This document shows, one piece after another, positions 24,701 to 35,826 of a stretch of DNA of 64,000 bases. The stretch is taken from contig WACJ01000180.1 in NCBI GenBank assembly GCA_008973525.1, positions 186,001-250,000 on the forward strand, read 5' to 3'. This stretch comes from Stenopsyche tienmushanensis. Lineage: Eukaryota > Arthropoda > Insecta > Trichoptera > Stenopsychidae. A program made the position numbers and the translations under genes. The notes beneath the pieces are model-generated. The model had not been told where the DNA came from, made no database searches, and saw only the letters and a program-made list of their open reading frames with translations. Numbering within the stretch: the stretch's first letter is position 1; each line of letters opens with the position of its first letter.

Positions 24701-24930
24701 GTAGAAATTTTTAAACGCGTTTTTCTCGAAACCACTTTTTTCAACACGGTTGACATGATATCTCTAGTTCTAATTAACTTATTTATTTAAAATTTATTAT
24801 GAATATTTTTTGTATAATTTTCTATCACTCCAACCAGATTTATATCAAAATTTTATTTTAAGCCATATTAAAAAAATAATATAAAAATATTCTATAAATG
24901 AGGACAAAAATCATTTTACCCTTTTCACTA
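24700..24930 (+). repeat. Dispersed repeat R1, copy 2 (interrupted by hAT)
   Basis: Shares aaacgcgtttttctcgaaac, ACGGTTGACATGATATCTC and ttttctatcactccaaccag with the copies at 13230 and 53355. The hAT element at 24939-25845 inserted at its 3' side, and host sequence resumes at 25846 after the target duplication. Confidence 0.7.
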
Positions 24931-24938
24931 CCAGTTTA

Positions 24939-25845
24939 CAGGGCCGTAACAAGGGGGTGGCAAAGCAGGCGCTCGCCATGGGCGTAACTGGACTTGGGGC
25001 GCAAAACACAGAACCAATGAACCAATACTGATTAACTGACCGTTTTTATAATATATACTAAGTTATCCATGTCCATGATTTTGATCCTAAAAGTGACCAT
25101 TTCCCGAAAGAAATCCATTTTTTACGTCCATGATTTTGATCCTAAAAGTGACCATTTCTCGAAAGAAATCCATTATTTTACGTCCATGATTTTGATCCTA
25201 AAAGTGACCGTTTCCCGAAAGAAATCCATTTTTTTACGTCCATGATTTTGATCCTAAAAGTGACCATTTCCCGAAAGAAATCCATTTTTTACGTCCATGA
25301 TTTTGATCCTAAAAGTGACCATTTCCCGAATGAAATCCATTTTTTTACGTCCATGATTTTGATCCTAAAAGTGACCGTTTCCCGAAAGAAATCCATTATT
25401 TTACGTCCATGATTTTGATCCTAAAAGTGACCATTTCCCGAAAGAAATCCATTATTTTACGTCCATGATTTTGATCCTAAGAGTGACCGTTTCCCGAAAG
25501 AAATCCATTATTTTACGTCCATGATTTTGATCCTAAGAGTGACCATTTCCCGAAAGAAATCCATTATTTTACGTCCATGATTTTGATCCTAAAAGTGACC
25601 CTTTCCCGAAAGAAATCCATTATTTTACGTCCATGATTTTGATCCTAAAAGTGACCCTTTCCCGAAAGAAATCCATTATTTTACGTCCATGATTTTGATC
25701 CTAAAAGTGACCCTTTCCCGAAAGAAATCCATTTTTTTATTTAAAATTATCTCATTTTCGGCATTTTTTTAACCTTTTTTTGTTGGAGGGGGGGGCGCAA
25801 TTTAGATTCTTGCCACGGGCGCATCATACCCTAGTTACGGCCCTG
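24939..25845. mobile_element. Non-autonomous hAT element with minisatellite core, reverse orientation
   Basis: Ends CAGGGCCGTAACAAGGGGG at 24939 and, inward from the right, CAGGGCCGTAACTAGGG ending at 25845. The flanking 8 bp ccagttta is duplicated (24931-24938 and 25846-25853). The arms match those of 6608-7214 in reverse, including tggacttggggcgcaaaac on one side. Length is 907 bp, the difference from the 607 bp copy being explained mainly by five extra minisatellite units. The right arm contains an extra gattcttgccacgggcgcat segment, which is also kept in the fragment at 39485-39545 and is reduced in the first copy. Confidence 0.92.
25065..25738. repeat. 56-57 bp minisatellite, 12 units
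   Basis: Reverse complement of the unit at 6696-7084; each unit contains cgaaagaaatccatt, a T run, acgtccatgattttgatcct and aaaagtgacc. Variants occur at one position after gacc (atttccc, gtttccc, ctttccc) and the last three units share ctttccc, which suggests recent local duplication of single units. Confidence 0.95.
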
Positions 25846-25853
25846 CCAGTTTA

Positions 25854-27605
25854 CAACATTTTTTAGTTTTTTTTAAACATTTTTTTGTAAATTCTGACAA
25901 TTTCAATATGTATCTGGTAGCATAAATGTGTGTTTAATTTTTTTTTTTTAATTTTTTTATCGTGCTATAGAAAAATGACTAAGATTTGTGCCCCTAGATT
26001 AGAAAACCACCATAAAACCTTGTAAAACAATCATTTCCGTAATTTTAATAACAGATTTATTTAAATATTGATCCAAAAATACTGTGATTAACGATCGCAC
26101 TATATTTTATTGGAAAAAATATAGGTTTTCACCGTTGTATAAGACAAAGCTAAAAAGCCAATGATTAGTTTGATATTGCCAATAATTGGATTTGACGTGT
26201 GATAAATGTCATCTATTAGTCAGCCTGGAAGAATTATTAAGTCCATCGATTCGATTTGTGGAGTTGCCATCCAAATCGCTTATAAATTTGGATCACTGCT
26301 GATTATCTACGAAATTTATTGCGATTTTCATTTAATTTATTCTTAATACTTTTTTTACTTGAATCCTAAAACCCTGTATAATATCTCGTATTGCAAGCTT
26401 TATCTGGAGTACATAGACATTGATTAATTCCCCATAATCCGACTAGATTAACTTTTCATGGTCATCCATTATCCAACGGGACGTTAGCGTATTATTCCGG
26501 ATCACAGTATCGTTTCGTCGAAATCACACTTTCTGCGTTTTTACCGCTTATTTGATTCGATCCCTATTTCGGCAACAAATCCGTCAAAGTCCCAGATAGG
26601 ATTGAACGGAATTTAATAAAAGTTCAAACAATTCTTGGGCTTAAGCAAACAAGACAATTGGCCTGGATTGAGACGTCCTTGTCAAGACATCTTCAGCAAA
26701 AATGATGCTCTATCCACAATTTAAAGAATATTTCATTTAATTACAACATGATTCCCGATGGATTTCCTATTAACTGGAATAAATTAAATGCAATTTAAAA
26801 ACACAGGCATATTTTATATAAAATAAATACACTTTAATCAATAATCGACATATTTGGCTTGTAAATAATAGGAATTAATCAGACGAGCCACATTTACAAA
26901 ACAGGTCTCAATGTAATCCCTAATACTTAACTGTGGAATTGAGGAGAATTGTCGGCTATATGAATGAATAATAATGAATAAGATTAATTAATCTGAAGGA
27001 ATACTTGAAATTTAGTGGTTTCTGATTGTTCCTGTATCTCACAGCGCCTTGAAGAATAGAACTTTTCGATTAAGCTTTCGACCACTACACATCAAAAGTT
27101 TTGTTTGGGCGATCTTATGTTTAATTATGGATCTGTTAACATTCATAATTGCTTTCAAGAATTTGCTAATGATCTAGCGTGCTTTCATCTGAAGTTTATT
27201 TTGTCTTCAATCATTTCAATTTGCGTTCAAAATTTCAGATAAAGTTAAATATTGTCAGGACGTCTGCGGTCGATTGCTGCTTCTAAAACCGCATTCCCTT
27301 GGGTGTTTAACTTCTAAATCCGATCCAGCTTAGGCAACCATGCAGACCATATTTGCTTTAAATTTTATCTTTAAACTTTTATAAATATCGTTTGCTTGAG
27401 AGTATAGAAGACGGGGTTGACATTTGGCATTTCCGAAAAATGGCATTCATTTTTGCTGATTATTTAAATCCAAAATTTGATGTAAACGCTCATCCAAATG
27501 TCCATATTTTAATCAATGCAATTATGGATTACTTCTTATTGTAACATATCCAAGTTTATCATGATTTTGTATAATTATAAATTAGATTTCAATACTAAAA
27601 AGTAA
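25854..27605. other. No feature recognised
   Basis: AT-rich with homopolymer T runs near 25860-25960. No supported frame. Confidence 0.5.
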
Positions 27606-27610
27606 ATAAT

Positions 27611-27995
27611 ATGGGTCATATAGTAAGTAAGGTTACAAGAGCTCCAGAGGATTTTTTTTTCAAAGTTGGCACACCTAGTATCTAGGTAAGATCCTAATGC
27701 TCAGTTTATTTGTTCCCACGTATTTGTCAGCCATTTTGTTCAGTCACAGTAAATTCTTCCGATGGAGAAGTCGTCGCGCGCTCCCGCCATATCTTTTTGG
27801 ATTGCCTTTTAAATGTAGTTTTTCCAACACAATATCACTTCCATAAACTTTCACGAGCTTTCAATGGATATCACGTGAACGATAAGTAGCGAAAGGGCGT
27901 GACGATTTCTCCATCGGAAGAATTTATTGTGACCGAACAAAATGGCCGACATATATGCAAAATCAAATAAATTAACCACCAGGATCCCCGCTTTA
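27611..27995. mobile_element. Mariner-B-derived foldback
   Basis: A tip-like gggtcatatagtaagtaagg starts at 27613. Two blocks of the family B sequence then face each other: 27691-27783 (atcctaatgctcag ... cagccattttgttcagtcac ... ttccgatggagaag) and 27893-27989 (gatttctccatcggaag ... gaccgaacaaaatggccgac ... aggatcc). They are inverted copies about 95 bp long with roughly four-fifths identity, separated by about 110 bp. The transcript or single strand would fold into a long hairpin. No protein is encoded. Confidence 0.75.
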
Positions 27996-27999
27996 CGCT

Positions 28000-29695
28000 A
28001 GATGCGCTAATTTTGAAACGATAAATTTGCTCTGGCCTCAGGAAACATTATAACCCAAATTTTTGGATGACTATTAAATAGAAAATATTTTTTAAACATA
28101 TTTAAATTTTTTAAACAATTCAAACAAAGATGCAATATTACAATTTTATAGTATTGAAAAATGAACTTTTAAATAAGGCATGTAAAGCAAACTTTGAAAA
28201 TTGTCGAGACAATTTATAGTTTACATAGAAAAATGTAAAAGCTCCATAATAAACTCTTGCGAAAGCTCTTCATTATGCAGGCTTTAAGCTCGGCGAAAAT
28301 ATCAAACATAAATTAGATATTTCATTGAAAATTATCAGAAATTTCAGAGAATTCAGAGCCAATTGAATGCTTAACAAGTCATGATTGAGATGAAAAATGT
28401 TCATAATTGCATATCATCCTTTAGATTAATATTAAATTGAATAGTATTTCTGGCTTAATTCAGTATAAATGATCATTTCCTGGTTTTATTCAAAGAGCCT
28501 TCTCATTAGAGGCAAAATGCTAGGCCTAGTATCCGTTAAATATCCCTAGATGAAAAAGGTCACGTTTCATCCTCTTAGGGTAAGCGACCCTAATATTTGC
28601 TCGTTTCAACAAATTTGAAAGCACACAAAAATAACGTGCCTCCTATTATGCAGTTGTATTCCTTTATCGAATATCAAAATAGTGCTGTAGCATGAATTAA
28701 ATAAAATAAAATAACAATTATTAATAATACGAAAGCTCAATCAAGAAAGTAAGCTTGCGAGCTTTCAGCGCCCGATTTCTTAAGCTTTGAAAGCACCCCC
28801 AATTTCATTATATTCATGAAATAAATACACGACTTATATTCAATTCTGGCTTTTATTTACATTCATATTCGGAATAAAGGCCTTATTTACCACAACGAGA
28901 GCTTGAGGATGATATCAACGCTTAACACGTTTACTTTAACTGTTGTTTGGTGCTCAAAGATAAGCAAAATTCATCAGGTTAACGTTTCCTTTCTTCTAAT
29001 TATCAGTCAACCCCAAGTTTATTTATACAGGATATTCAAGCTGAACGCATATTTCATCAATTTTCACTTCCGATAAACGAATTATTACGCGCCCTCGAGT
29101 TATTAAAATTTAACGACCCCCATCCCTAAAAGTGAATTCAGACCCTTTACAAAAAAAAAAATCTATTAGGTCGGCTGCGAATCCCATTAGCGTCACACGC
29201 TATTTACTTTTATTAATCTAGAAATAATTTCACCTGCCTCGGTCCAGATGTAGACAATTATGGCCGAATTTTAAAACAAGTTTTTTGAGAGCCAAAACTA
29301 CAAGCCATAAATTCAGTTAAGCCTAAAACGCGAACATTACAATTTCATTGCGGCCCGTATACTTTAATTAAAATCGTTTTCTAGATTGGGTCTTTTGGTT
29401 AAAAGTTTATGGTGCTAATAAATTTATGCAAAAAAAATTTTTCGCCCTATGAATAGCGAGTAGTAGACATAAAATGAGACAAAGTGTCGAAATGTAATTA
29501 AACGCGACGAAGCAATCTTAAATGGAGCCCGCCGAAAATCATTATCAGTGGACTATGCTAAATTTCTATTAAGCGTGCTTACATTGTTATGCTAACAAAA
29601 CATTTGTTATATACTTTTTCCAACCAAAAGTAAAGCTAAAATTTGGCGTCGTAAATTCGAGAATGCTTATTTTAATTCTCGAGCATTTAAATTGT
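28000..29695. other. No repeat recognised; 29270-29600 may be a conserved non-coding block
   Basis: No shared repeats. The stretch 29270-29600 contains several homeodomain-type TAATTA/TTAATTA and TTTATGG words in a context with more CpG than usual for the window. This is a composition impression only. Confidence 0.3.
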
Positions 29696-29697
29696 AT

Positions 29698-29875
29698 TTG
29701 GTACCACCAAGTACCTCTGTGCCCAGTTTACACCGGGCATCGCAGACACGCACTTACAACCCAAAAAGTACGCACCAGACGCAAAAGTCAATAAATCAGG
29801 GGGTGTTGCTGGGAACGTTCTGCTGCCCTACCGTGGTTGCAGCAAGTATTTGCAGAGAATAAGGGGGTTTGGATA
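29698..29875. other. GC-rich, non-repetitive island of unknown nature
   Basis: About half G+C by eye against about one third nearby. It is not part of any repeat in the window. Both strands are open for about 45-54 codons without a start in good context, and the peptides are not recognisable. It could be a conserved regulatory element, an exon or a remnant of an unrecognised repeat. Confidence 0.3.
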
Positions 29876-30237
29876 ATTTGCTGCCAGTTCTTGAAGGAGC
29901 TAGTTTAATCCGAAAATTAGAAGTCTATTATTAAGTACAGATGCCAGATAATTATCTAGATTCTTGATAATTATCTGAACCTTTTTAAAGGCACGGTGCA
30001 CTTTTGATCATGATAATATTGAAAATAAATTTAGTTATTTAATTTATCCCTAGAAACAATTTTATATTTATACGCGTTTTATTAAAAATATTTGTATCAA
30101 TACTTGAAGACTCTTTTTAGGTGGCAAATCTGGGGGGGGCTTATTTTTAACATAATGGAATTTATATGAGAGCTGAATATTCCTCTTGGACAGAAATCCA
30201 AAAGTTCTCCATGGTAATCTTGGAAATTTTAATTTTT

Positions 30238-30693
30238 AGAATACGATCCGTCGATAATGAGACTAATTCTTCTTTTTCGGCGTATGAAAATACACTATAC
30301 GATGTATCGTAGCAAATTGGTTTTCGTATCTAGTTATAATTTTCTATATTTAAGGAAAATGGTGTGCAATCTTCTGACGGGCGTCGAATGAAAATACTCT
30401 CTTCTCTAGGTAATTTTTTATTCAGCGCGAGAGAGAGGAATTTGGCTGCGGAAAGGATGTCTTCCCGCAGCCAAGGTTAACCGATGACTCTCCTGACTCC
30501 CGCCTCCTGCGCGTCACTACCCAAACGGCAACTGTGCACGCGCAAGAAGCGATCAGTCGGTATGCAGGTGCAATGTCTCCGCAGGGCCTCAAGAGATGGC
30601 GCTGTTAAAATAATACATTGCACCTGAAGAGAGACGGAAGATGTCGCTGTTAACAGCGCTATTACATGGGGATGATAAATCGCCTACGCTACA
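30238..30693 (-). mobile_element. LTR-like repeat, copy 3 (with 3' extension)
   Basis: On the minus strand it begins TGTAGCGTAGGCGATTTATC at 30693, contains gacggaagatgtcgctgtt-type blocks, the paired ggtgcaatg ... cattgcacc stem, the palindrome ggctgcgggaagacatcctt (arms about 30476-30446) and gaataaaa at about 30418. After the polyadenylation signal it continues into ttcgacgcccgtc and then a 150 bp extension (aaattataac, cgatacatcgta, gaagaa) that matches 56850-56998. Confidence 0.75.
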
Positions 30694-30889
30694 GTTCTAT
30701 TATTGTGGAAATAATTCCCTCAGGAATGTTTTCTGAATGTTTGTATTGTTTTCTGAAATCCTGTCATTTAATCAATGGATATCATTTTTTTTTCGTTTTT
30801 CCTTGGATTCTTGTATTAACTTTATTTAAGTCCATCCAAAAGGGATGTGTCTAAAGCGATATTTCAATCACATACCAAAATGTGTACAT

Positions 30890-31000
30890 GTCTAGCCTCT
30901 TTCACCAACCCACTTCTGACACCAATGTTATATAGAGCGGGGAGCCCCAAACTACTAACGTAGCTGTACCTCCAATGAGACAGATGTACACATGGGTTTA
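30890..31000 (-). mobile_element. LTR end and primer-binding site of an LTR retrotransposon (fragment)
   Basis: On the minus strand aataaaccc (about 30998) is followed by ggggctccccgctctatata, aca and then TTGGTGTCAGAAGTGGG (about 30928-30910). This gives a polyadenylation signal, an LTR end and a primer-binding site identical over TGGTGTCAGAAGTG to that at 7405-7420. No gag or pol sequence follows. Confidence 0.5.
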
Positions 31001-31365
31001 TTTGATATCGAGTCATGGAAGCAGAGCAATAGGACGGAGATGGTAAAATGGTTACAATGACAACTTAGTTCCGATTGTGAAAATCTTAATAATGAACCTC
31101 GAGGATGGCTTAAAACCATTATGAGGAAGGATCGTTTAACAGCCACAATGGAATCTTATCCAAATTTAAAGGTGTTTCTTCGGATGAAAATATGATTTTT
31201 AGCAACATTTAAGCAATAACAAATAATTTAAATCCTGAAACCAGTGTTTTAAGAATTTAAGAACCAATTATTAAATGACATCTTTTGATTTTTCAAATGA
31301 CATTAGCCATTTTATTTTAGTAGAAGATAGTACAATTTCAACCATGGCTAAAGATACATTACAAC
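31001..31365. other. No feature recognised
   Basis: May include more of the LTR whose end lies at 30928, but no boundary is visible. Confidence 0.4.
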
Positions 31366-31369
31366 AACG

Positions 31370-31565
31370 CATTTACATTATTATCAAGCAATGAATGAAA
31401 GATTTGTTGTTTTCTAACAACATTTTGTTTAGCAATAAAGCTCATTTCACAATGAATGGATTCGCCCATAACCAAAATCGTCATAGGAAATATGTCTACA
31501 TCTAATAAAAGTTACTGTTTGGTGTGCATTTTGGGCAAATGGAAGCATTGGACAATATTTGCACA
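31370..31565 (+). pseudogene. Tc1/mariner-like transposase fragment, DEAHF lineage
   Basis: Plus-strand frames give SNKAHFTMNGFAHNQN (about 31429-31476), the family's SDEAHF.LNG.VNKQN block with the catalytic aspartate region degraded to NKA, followed after a break by KVTVWCAFWANGSIGQYL (about 31506-31560), matching the ...KVTVWCALWAGGIIGPYFF segment. Only the first half of the catalytic domain remains. Confidence 0.7.
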
Positions 31566-31589
31566 TGCAGCGTGAACGAAATATCAGCC

Positions 31590-31700
31590 CCATATAATGG
31601 CGCTGTTAATCTGTCTCTACTTTAGGCGCAATGTGACAATATCAAATCGCGAAGAATCATCGGATAGCTTTGGCTGCGGGAAGACGTCCTTCCCGTGGAC
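31590..31700 (+). mobile_element. LTR-like repeat, copy 4 (short fragment)
   Basis: Keeps gcgctgttaatctgtctcta, then ttggctgcgggaagacgtcc and ttcccg, breaking off inside the palindrome's right arm. It lies directly after the DEAHF-lineage fragment. Confidence 0.75.
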
Positions 31701-31701
31701 G

Positions 31702-33380
31702 GATTACAAAAAACGACCCCAAATAAGGGAAAAAAGGTTAAAGTAAAAATATATCCTATGAACTTATTGATTATTAAATGTCGATTTTTTTTAAAAAAAA
31801 TATTTAAACGATGTATTTTTTTTGACAACGATTATTGAAAATTATGAAGCTCATGTAAGTTCTGCTTTGACTTACAAATTTAGACGTTTTATATGTTAAG
31901 CCCTAATATAATACAAACAAATCTTTAACAGTACGTGCAAGATGGTTGTCTTTGAAAGCAAGCATTTCAATTCCTGATCTTTGCACGCTTTGTTTGAGGC
32001 TTTTCAATCATAATCCTATGGAAATGTTTAAAGATATCAAAGACCAACTATGAATATACAATCCCATTTCATGGCGGAGACATGTTTTTTATTGAGTCAT
32101 AAACACATTTTCATTTACTCTTCGTTGGCTTTTCTCCGTTCATAACCATAGCCATCAGATCTAAATAAATTACTTTTATATGCTAACATAATGCTAGCGC
32201 ACAATATCTTTATTTCATATGGTTTTTTCGGTTATTTTATTTACCCACAAATGTTTTATTTTCGGTATGTCTTTTGGTTGAACTCCTACTTTTTTAAATC
32301 ATTCTGTAGTATCTGATTTAGGGACTGTATCAAGCGTACAGCGAGACACGGTTCATGAAACGCGTATATTTTGTTACGTTTAGAAAGTGGGAATTGTGAA
32401 TCATCAGATCTATTATTATGATATTATTTTCAAAATATATTATATATATATATATATATTTAAGTTTATTTTTATTTCAGACACAATAAGTGGATTTTTT
32501 CTGCATATTGCATACATTTACATACTGAACTCTCTCCCTCGGGTTTCTTTTCAATACACATTTTTATATTGCATGTTAAATTGCCGGAAAATAAAAATGC
32601 ATTGCGATGCAAAAGTGTCTCTCGCGCAAAAATAAGCTTATGGATGGACGACTTTCATCTTACATATCTGCATAAAAATTGAATTTATTAAACATGAAAC
32701 AAATATTATAACTGCAGGAAATTGAATCCAAAAGAAAAATATGATTATTGTATCGATGTTTATTCTCAAGCAAAGATGTTCATTCTTCCTTCATATATTT
32801 CTTGCTTGAGATTATTTCACATTAATGATCTAATTTCATCATTAGAAGTGTTATAATAAAATGTAATTTTATTGAGCCAACATTATTTAAACCGGTTACG
32901 GAAATTACCCCTAAGCATTTAATTTACCATCAAACACTATACAAGACACAAGGAAAAAATATACTTAAGAACAATAACTTAGGAATTGAATCGCAAGACA
33001 GACGGCATAGAAATTGGAACTTTGTTCGATGAACCGAGAGAGATAAAACGAAAGTTTAAGCGTATTAAATTTTTCTCCCCAGAATATTCAAATGCGTGAT
33101 ATAAACTTGTATACGATTTAATACTCTTTATTTTTAGCACTAAATATGTAACGATGCGGGCTTGAAAGCGTGAAATAAAGCCTCCTTTTTTGCCAGAATT
33201 GGTTTATGATTGTATTAATAAAGCTATAATTAATAAAATACTATATAAAAATATTGCGAATTCTGTCTTTTTGATACATATTTTACAAAAAAAGTCAGGA
33301 TCGCGTATCTTCCTAACTGTAAATACAATTGCGTACTATACTATAAACGACTTTTTCAAGACGCTTTTTACTCAATTTTT
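31702..33380. other. No feature recognised
   Basis: AT-rich, with a short TA run near 32440-32458. No supported frame. Confidence 0.5.
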
Positions 33381-33387
33381 TGATATA

Positions 33388-33628
33388 CGAGGGTCATCTA
33401 GAAAATAAGGTTACAACATTTATATAGGATCGAAAAATTCTTGTATTTAATAAACTATTTTTCAACGTAATCGTAAACGACAGTATCATAAACTTCCGCT
33501 GGCAATTATTTTTGGACTGTCTTTTGTGACATATTTACGTCTCATCCCCACTATCACTATAGAATCCAGAAAAGCAAAAATCCCCCAACCACAGGAGTCC
33601 CTTAACCTAACTTTCTGGATGACCCTCG
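33388..33628. mobile_element. Complete MITE derived from mariner family B
   Basis: Left end CGAGGGTCATCTAGAAAATA at 33388; right end, read inward, CGAGGGTCATCCAGAAAGTT ending at 33628; both are flanked by TATA. The interior begins like 15191 and 46239 (tataggatcgaaaa, ttgtatttaa) and includes the remnant of the first catalytic block (cgtctcatcccc, antisense of GDET). At 241 bp this is a deletion derivative with both ends. Confidence 0.85.
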
Positions 33629-33675
33629 TATATCTTTGCGCTGTATTCTGGGTTCTATCTTCTAATATAAGATGC

Positions 33676-34160
33676 TTTAGCGTGGGCGATTTACCATCCC
33701 CATGCAATAGCGCTGTTGGTCTGAGCGGATTAAATTCGCCAGATTAACAGCGAAATCTTCTGTCTCTTTTCAGGTGCAATGTGTTATTTTAACAGCGCTA
33801 TCTTCTGTGGCGCTGCGGGACATTGCACCTGCAATTACCTCCCGATCGCTTCTTGCGCGTGCACCGTTACCGGTTGGGTAGAGACGCGCAGGAGGCGGGA
33901 GTCGAGAAAAGTCAGCGGTTGACCTTGGCTGCGGAAGGACATCCTTCCCTCAGCCAAATCCCTCTCTCTCGCGCTGAATAAAAATTTACCTAGAAAAGAG
34001 AGTTTTTTCGTTCGACGCCCGTCTACCCCCATCCATCCCTCCGACTGTACATGATCCGATAAAAGAACGGACCCGTGTAGTAGTGCGGCCATTCCGACGA
34101 GCGCGCGGAAGCGGGGAACAACCCGAAGGACTCGGATAAAGTGACCGAAAATGTACCCCA
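33676..34160 (+). mobile_element. LTR-like repeat, copy 5 (longest complete form)
   Basis: Starts TTTAGCGTGGGCGATTTACC (one change from TGTAGCG), and carries a 12 bp stem caggtgcaatgt / acattgcacctg around the inner pair cagcgc / gcgctg, gatcgcttcttgcgcg, the palindrome ggctgcggaaggacatcctt, ctctctctcgcgctgaataaaa (polyadenylation signal about 33976), ttcgacgcccgtc and the GC-rich tail (gtgcggccattccgacgagc) to gaaaatgtacccc. The order is the same as in copy 1, which defines the full repeat at about 430-485 bp. Confidence 0.65.
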
Positions 34161-34164
34161 AACA

Positions 34165-35200
34165 AGAACTAAACGCGAATTGAACTTACGGGATAAAATC
34201 TTGGAATTTCCAAAGACCTTTAAAACCAGTGTATGCATAAATAATATATAAATTTTTCGTGTACATTCGTTTTTTATTTATCTCGCTTTAATTTATGTAA
34301 TGTTAGTAAGGCTTCTATCATATAGTCTTTTTTCGAATAGACTAAATTGAAATATAGCCTGATAAACTACACAAAACTTTATAAAGGTTATGGGCAGAAA
34401 AAAATGATTGAAAAAAAATGAGGCAAAAATATTAAAAATGGATGTTTTTGCGCGAATTTTACGAACCAACATTGACATTTTATTTCGTTATTTATATACA
34501 TTCATTATTAAATATACACTATTATGTTAATAATCATAATATTTTGTAATTAAACATGGCTAAAATTATCAATGTGAGTTAAAGCTATTAAAAAACGATA
34601 TTTTCGACGTAATTTAATTTTAATGATTAAACCCACCCTTCAACTCCTTCGTCGAATATAATTCCTTTTTACATCTACGCAATATCTACATAGGTCCTAT
34701 TTTCCATCAGCTTTCACAGAACTTCTATAGATTTCTTATTTATCTCTTGGGTAAAATTCAAACTGTTAATTAAATGCGTGGGGTTAAAGTTGGCTTTGAT
34801 GAAAATAAATCTGGTAATAAAACTCACAACTGTGACCTGTTTATTTTAAGTAATAATTCATTCCTGCTTCATCTGAAATACACGCCAAAACTGCCAGAAC
34901 AATCAACCTTAATGATGACATATTGTAGTTTCTTATGTTGTTTCGTTTCGGCATCATATTAAAAGATACACACAAAACACTAGGAACCGATTTATTCAAT
35001 TTCACAACAAAGAAATCGATATGTTACTCAATTTTCTATCTGAAAATTTTGATACCGCACTATGAAAACACGTCAACTTTAAACAATGCCTGACAGCAGA
35101 CTAACTACGTATTATAATTGCAATTTGCAGTGTTTGTAAATGCCTATCCATCGTCTCTCAACCATCATCCATTTTTAAACTAAACTATATAGTTTATTCC
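34165..35200. other. No feature recognised
   Basis: AT-rich; the 62-codon frame at 34774-34962 has no recognisable motif. Confidence 0.5.
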
Positions 35201-35202
35201 AC

Positions 35203-35823
35203 ATAAGTCCAGTCTCATGTCACTGGAGATGAAAGTTGGATAATCTATGAGAATATCCAACGTAAACGGTTATGGACCAAGAGTTTTTTTTTTTTAAATC
35301 CTTATGACGTCCATCAAAGCATGAATCTTTGATGTGTCATATCCGATAACGGATATAGGGTGATTTCCATAGGAGATCTTACTTGGGAGATGATTTTAAT
35401 GTGGTGGTTTCCCGTTGCCTTCCACACAAGGACCAAGAGTACAAAAGCTTTAACTGTAGCTAAACCTGACCTACATCCAAAAAAAGTTTTTCTATACATT
35501 TGGTGGGACTGGAAAGGGGTAGTTTATTATGAGCAACTTCAGCAAGGTGAAACGATCAATTCAACAAAATATTGTTTCCAGCTAGACAATCTAAAGGATG
35601 CAATTGCCAGAAAACTTCAGATTATTATTTATTTCTTTCATTAAAAAATTCTTTACGCGGTAAAAAAATTAATTCAAAAAAATATATAAAAATGTACCTT
35701 GATCAATATTTTATCAACAAACTTGGCAAGAATGCATTATAAGGCTTCCAGAGAGATTGAGAAAGGTAATATAACATAATGGATCATATATATGAAAACG
35801 AAAGAAACTTATGGGACACCCTA
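35203..35823 (+). mobile_element. Mariner family A, 5'-truncated, split by a retroposon
   Basis: The right end carries gaaagaaacttatgggacac and cctaa at 35799-35823, the family A terminal repeat. The transposase reading on the plus strand starts around VTGDESWIIYENIQRKRLWT (about 35215-35277), is interrupted at 35284-35429, and resumes with STKALTVAKPDLHPKKV, LYIWWDWKGVVYYEQLQQG and INSTKYCFQLDNLKDAIARK up to about 35610. The second catalytic block is then deleted. The DNA-binding half and left terminal repeat are absent. The interruption aside, the first catalytic block is better preserved than in 9494-10358. Confidence 0.85.
35284..35429 (-). mobile_element. Poly(A) retroposon (SINE-like) with 10 bp target duplication
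   Basis: The insertion is bounded by ggaccaagag at 35274-35283 and again at 35430-35439. Read on the minus strand it ends in twelve A residues (35295-35284), as expected for target-primed reverse transcription. Its body contains ggaaggcaacgggaaaccac and two perfect short hairpins, atatccg-ttat-cggatat and catcaaag-attcatg-ctttgatg. No polymerase III A/B boxes were recognised, so the source RNA is unknown; the copy may be 5'-truncated. The equivalent empty site is visible in the mariner A copy at about 10070-10100. Confidence 0.85.
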
Positions 35824-35826
35824 ATA

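Noticed and set aside
33526..33747. Paired frames on both strands at 33486-33747
   Set aside because: They overlap the mariner-B MITE and the start of an LTR-like copy and mirror each other.
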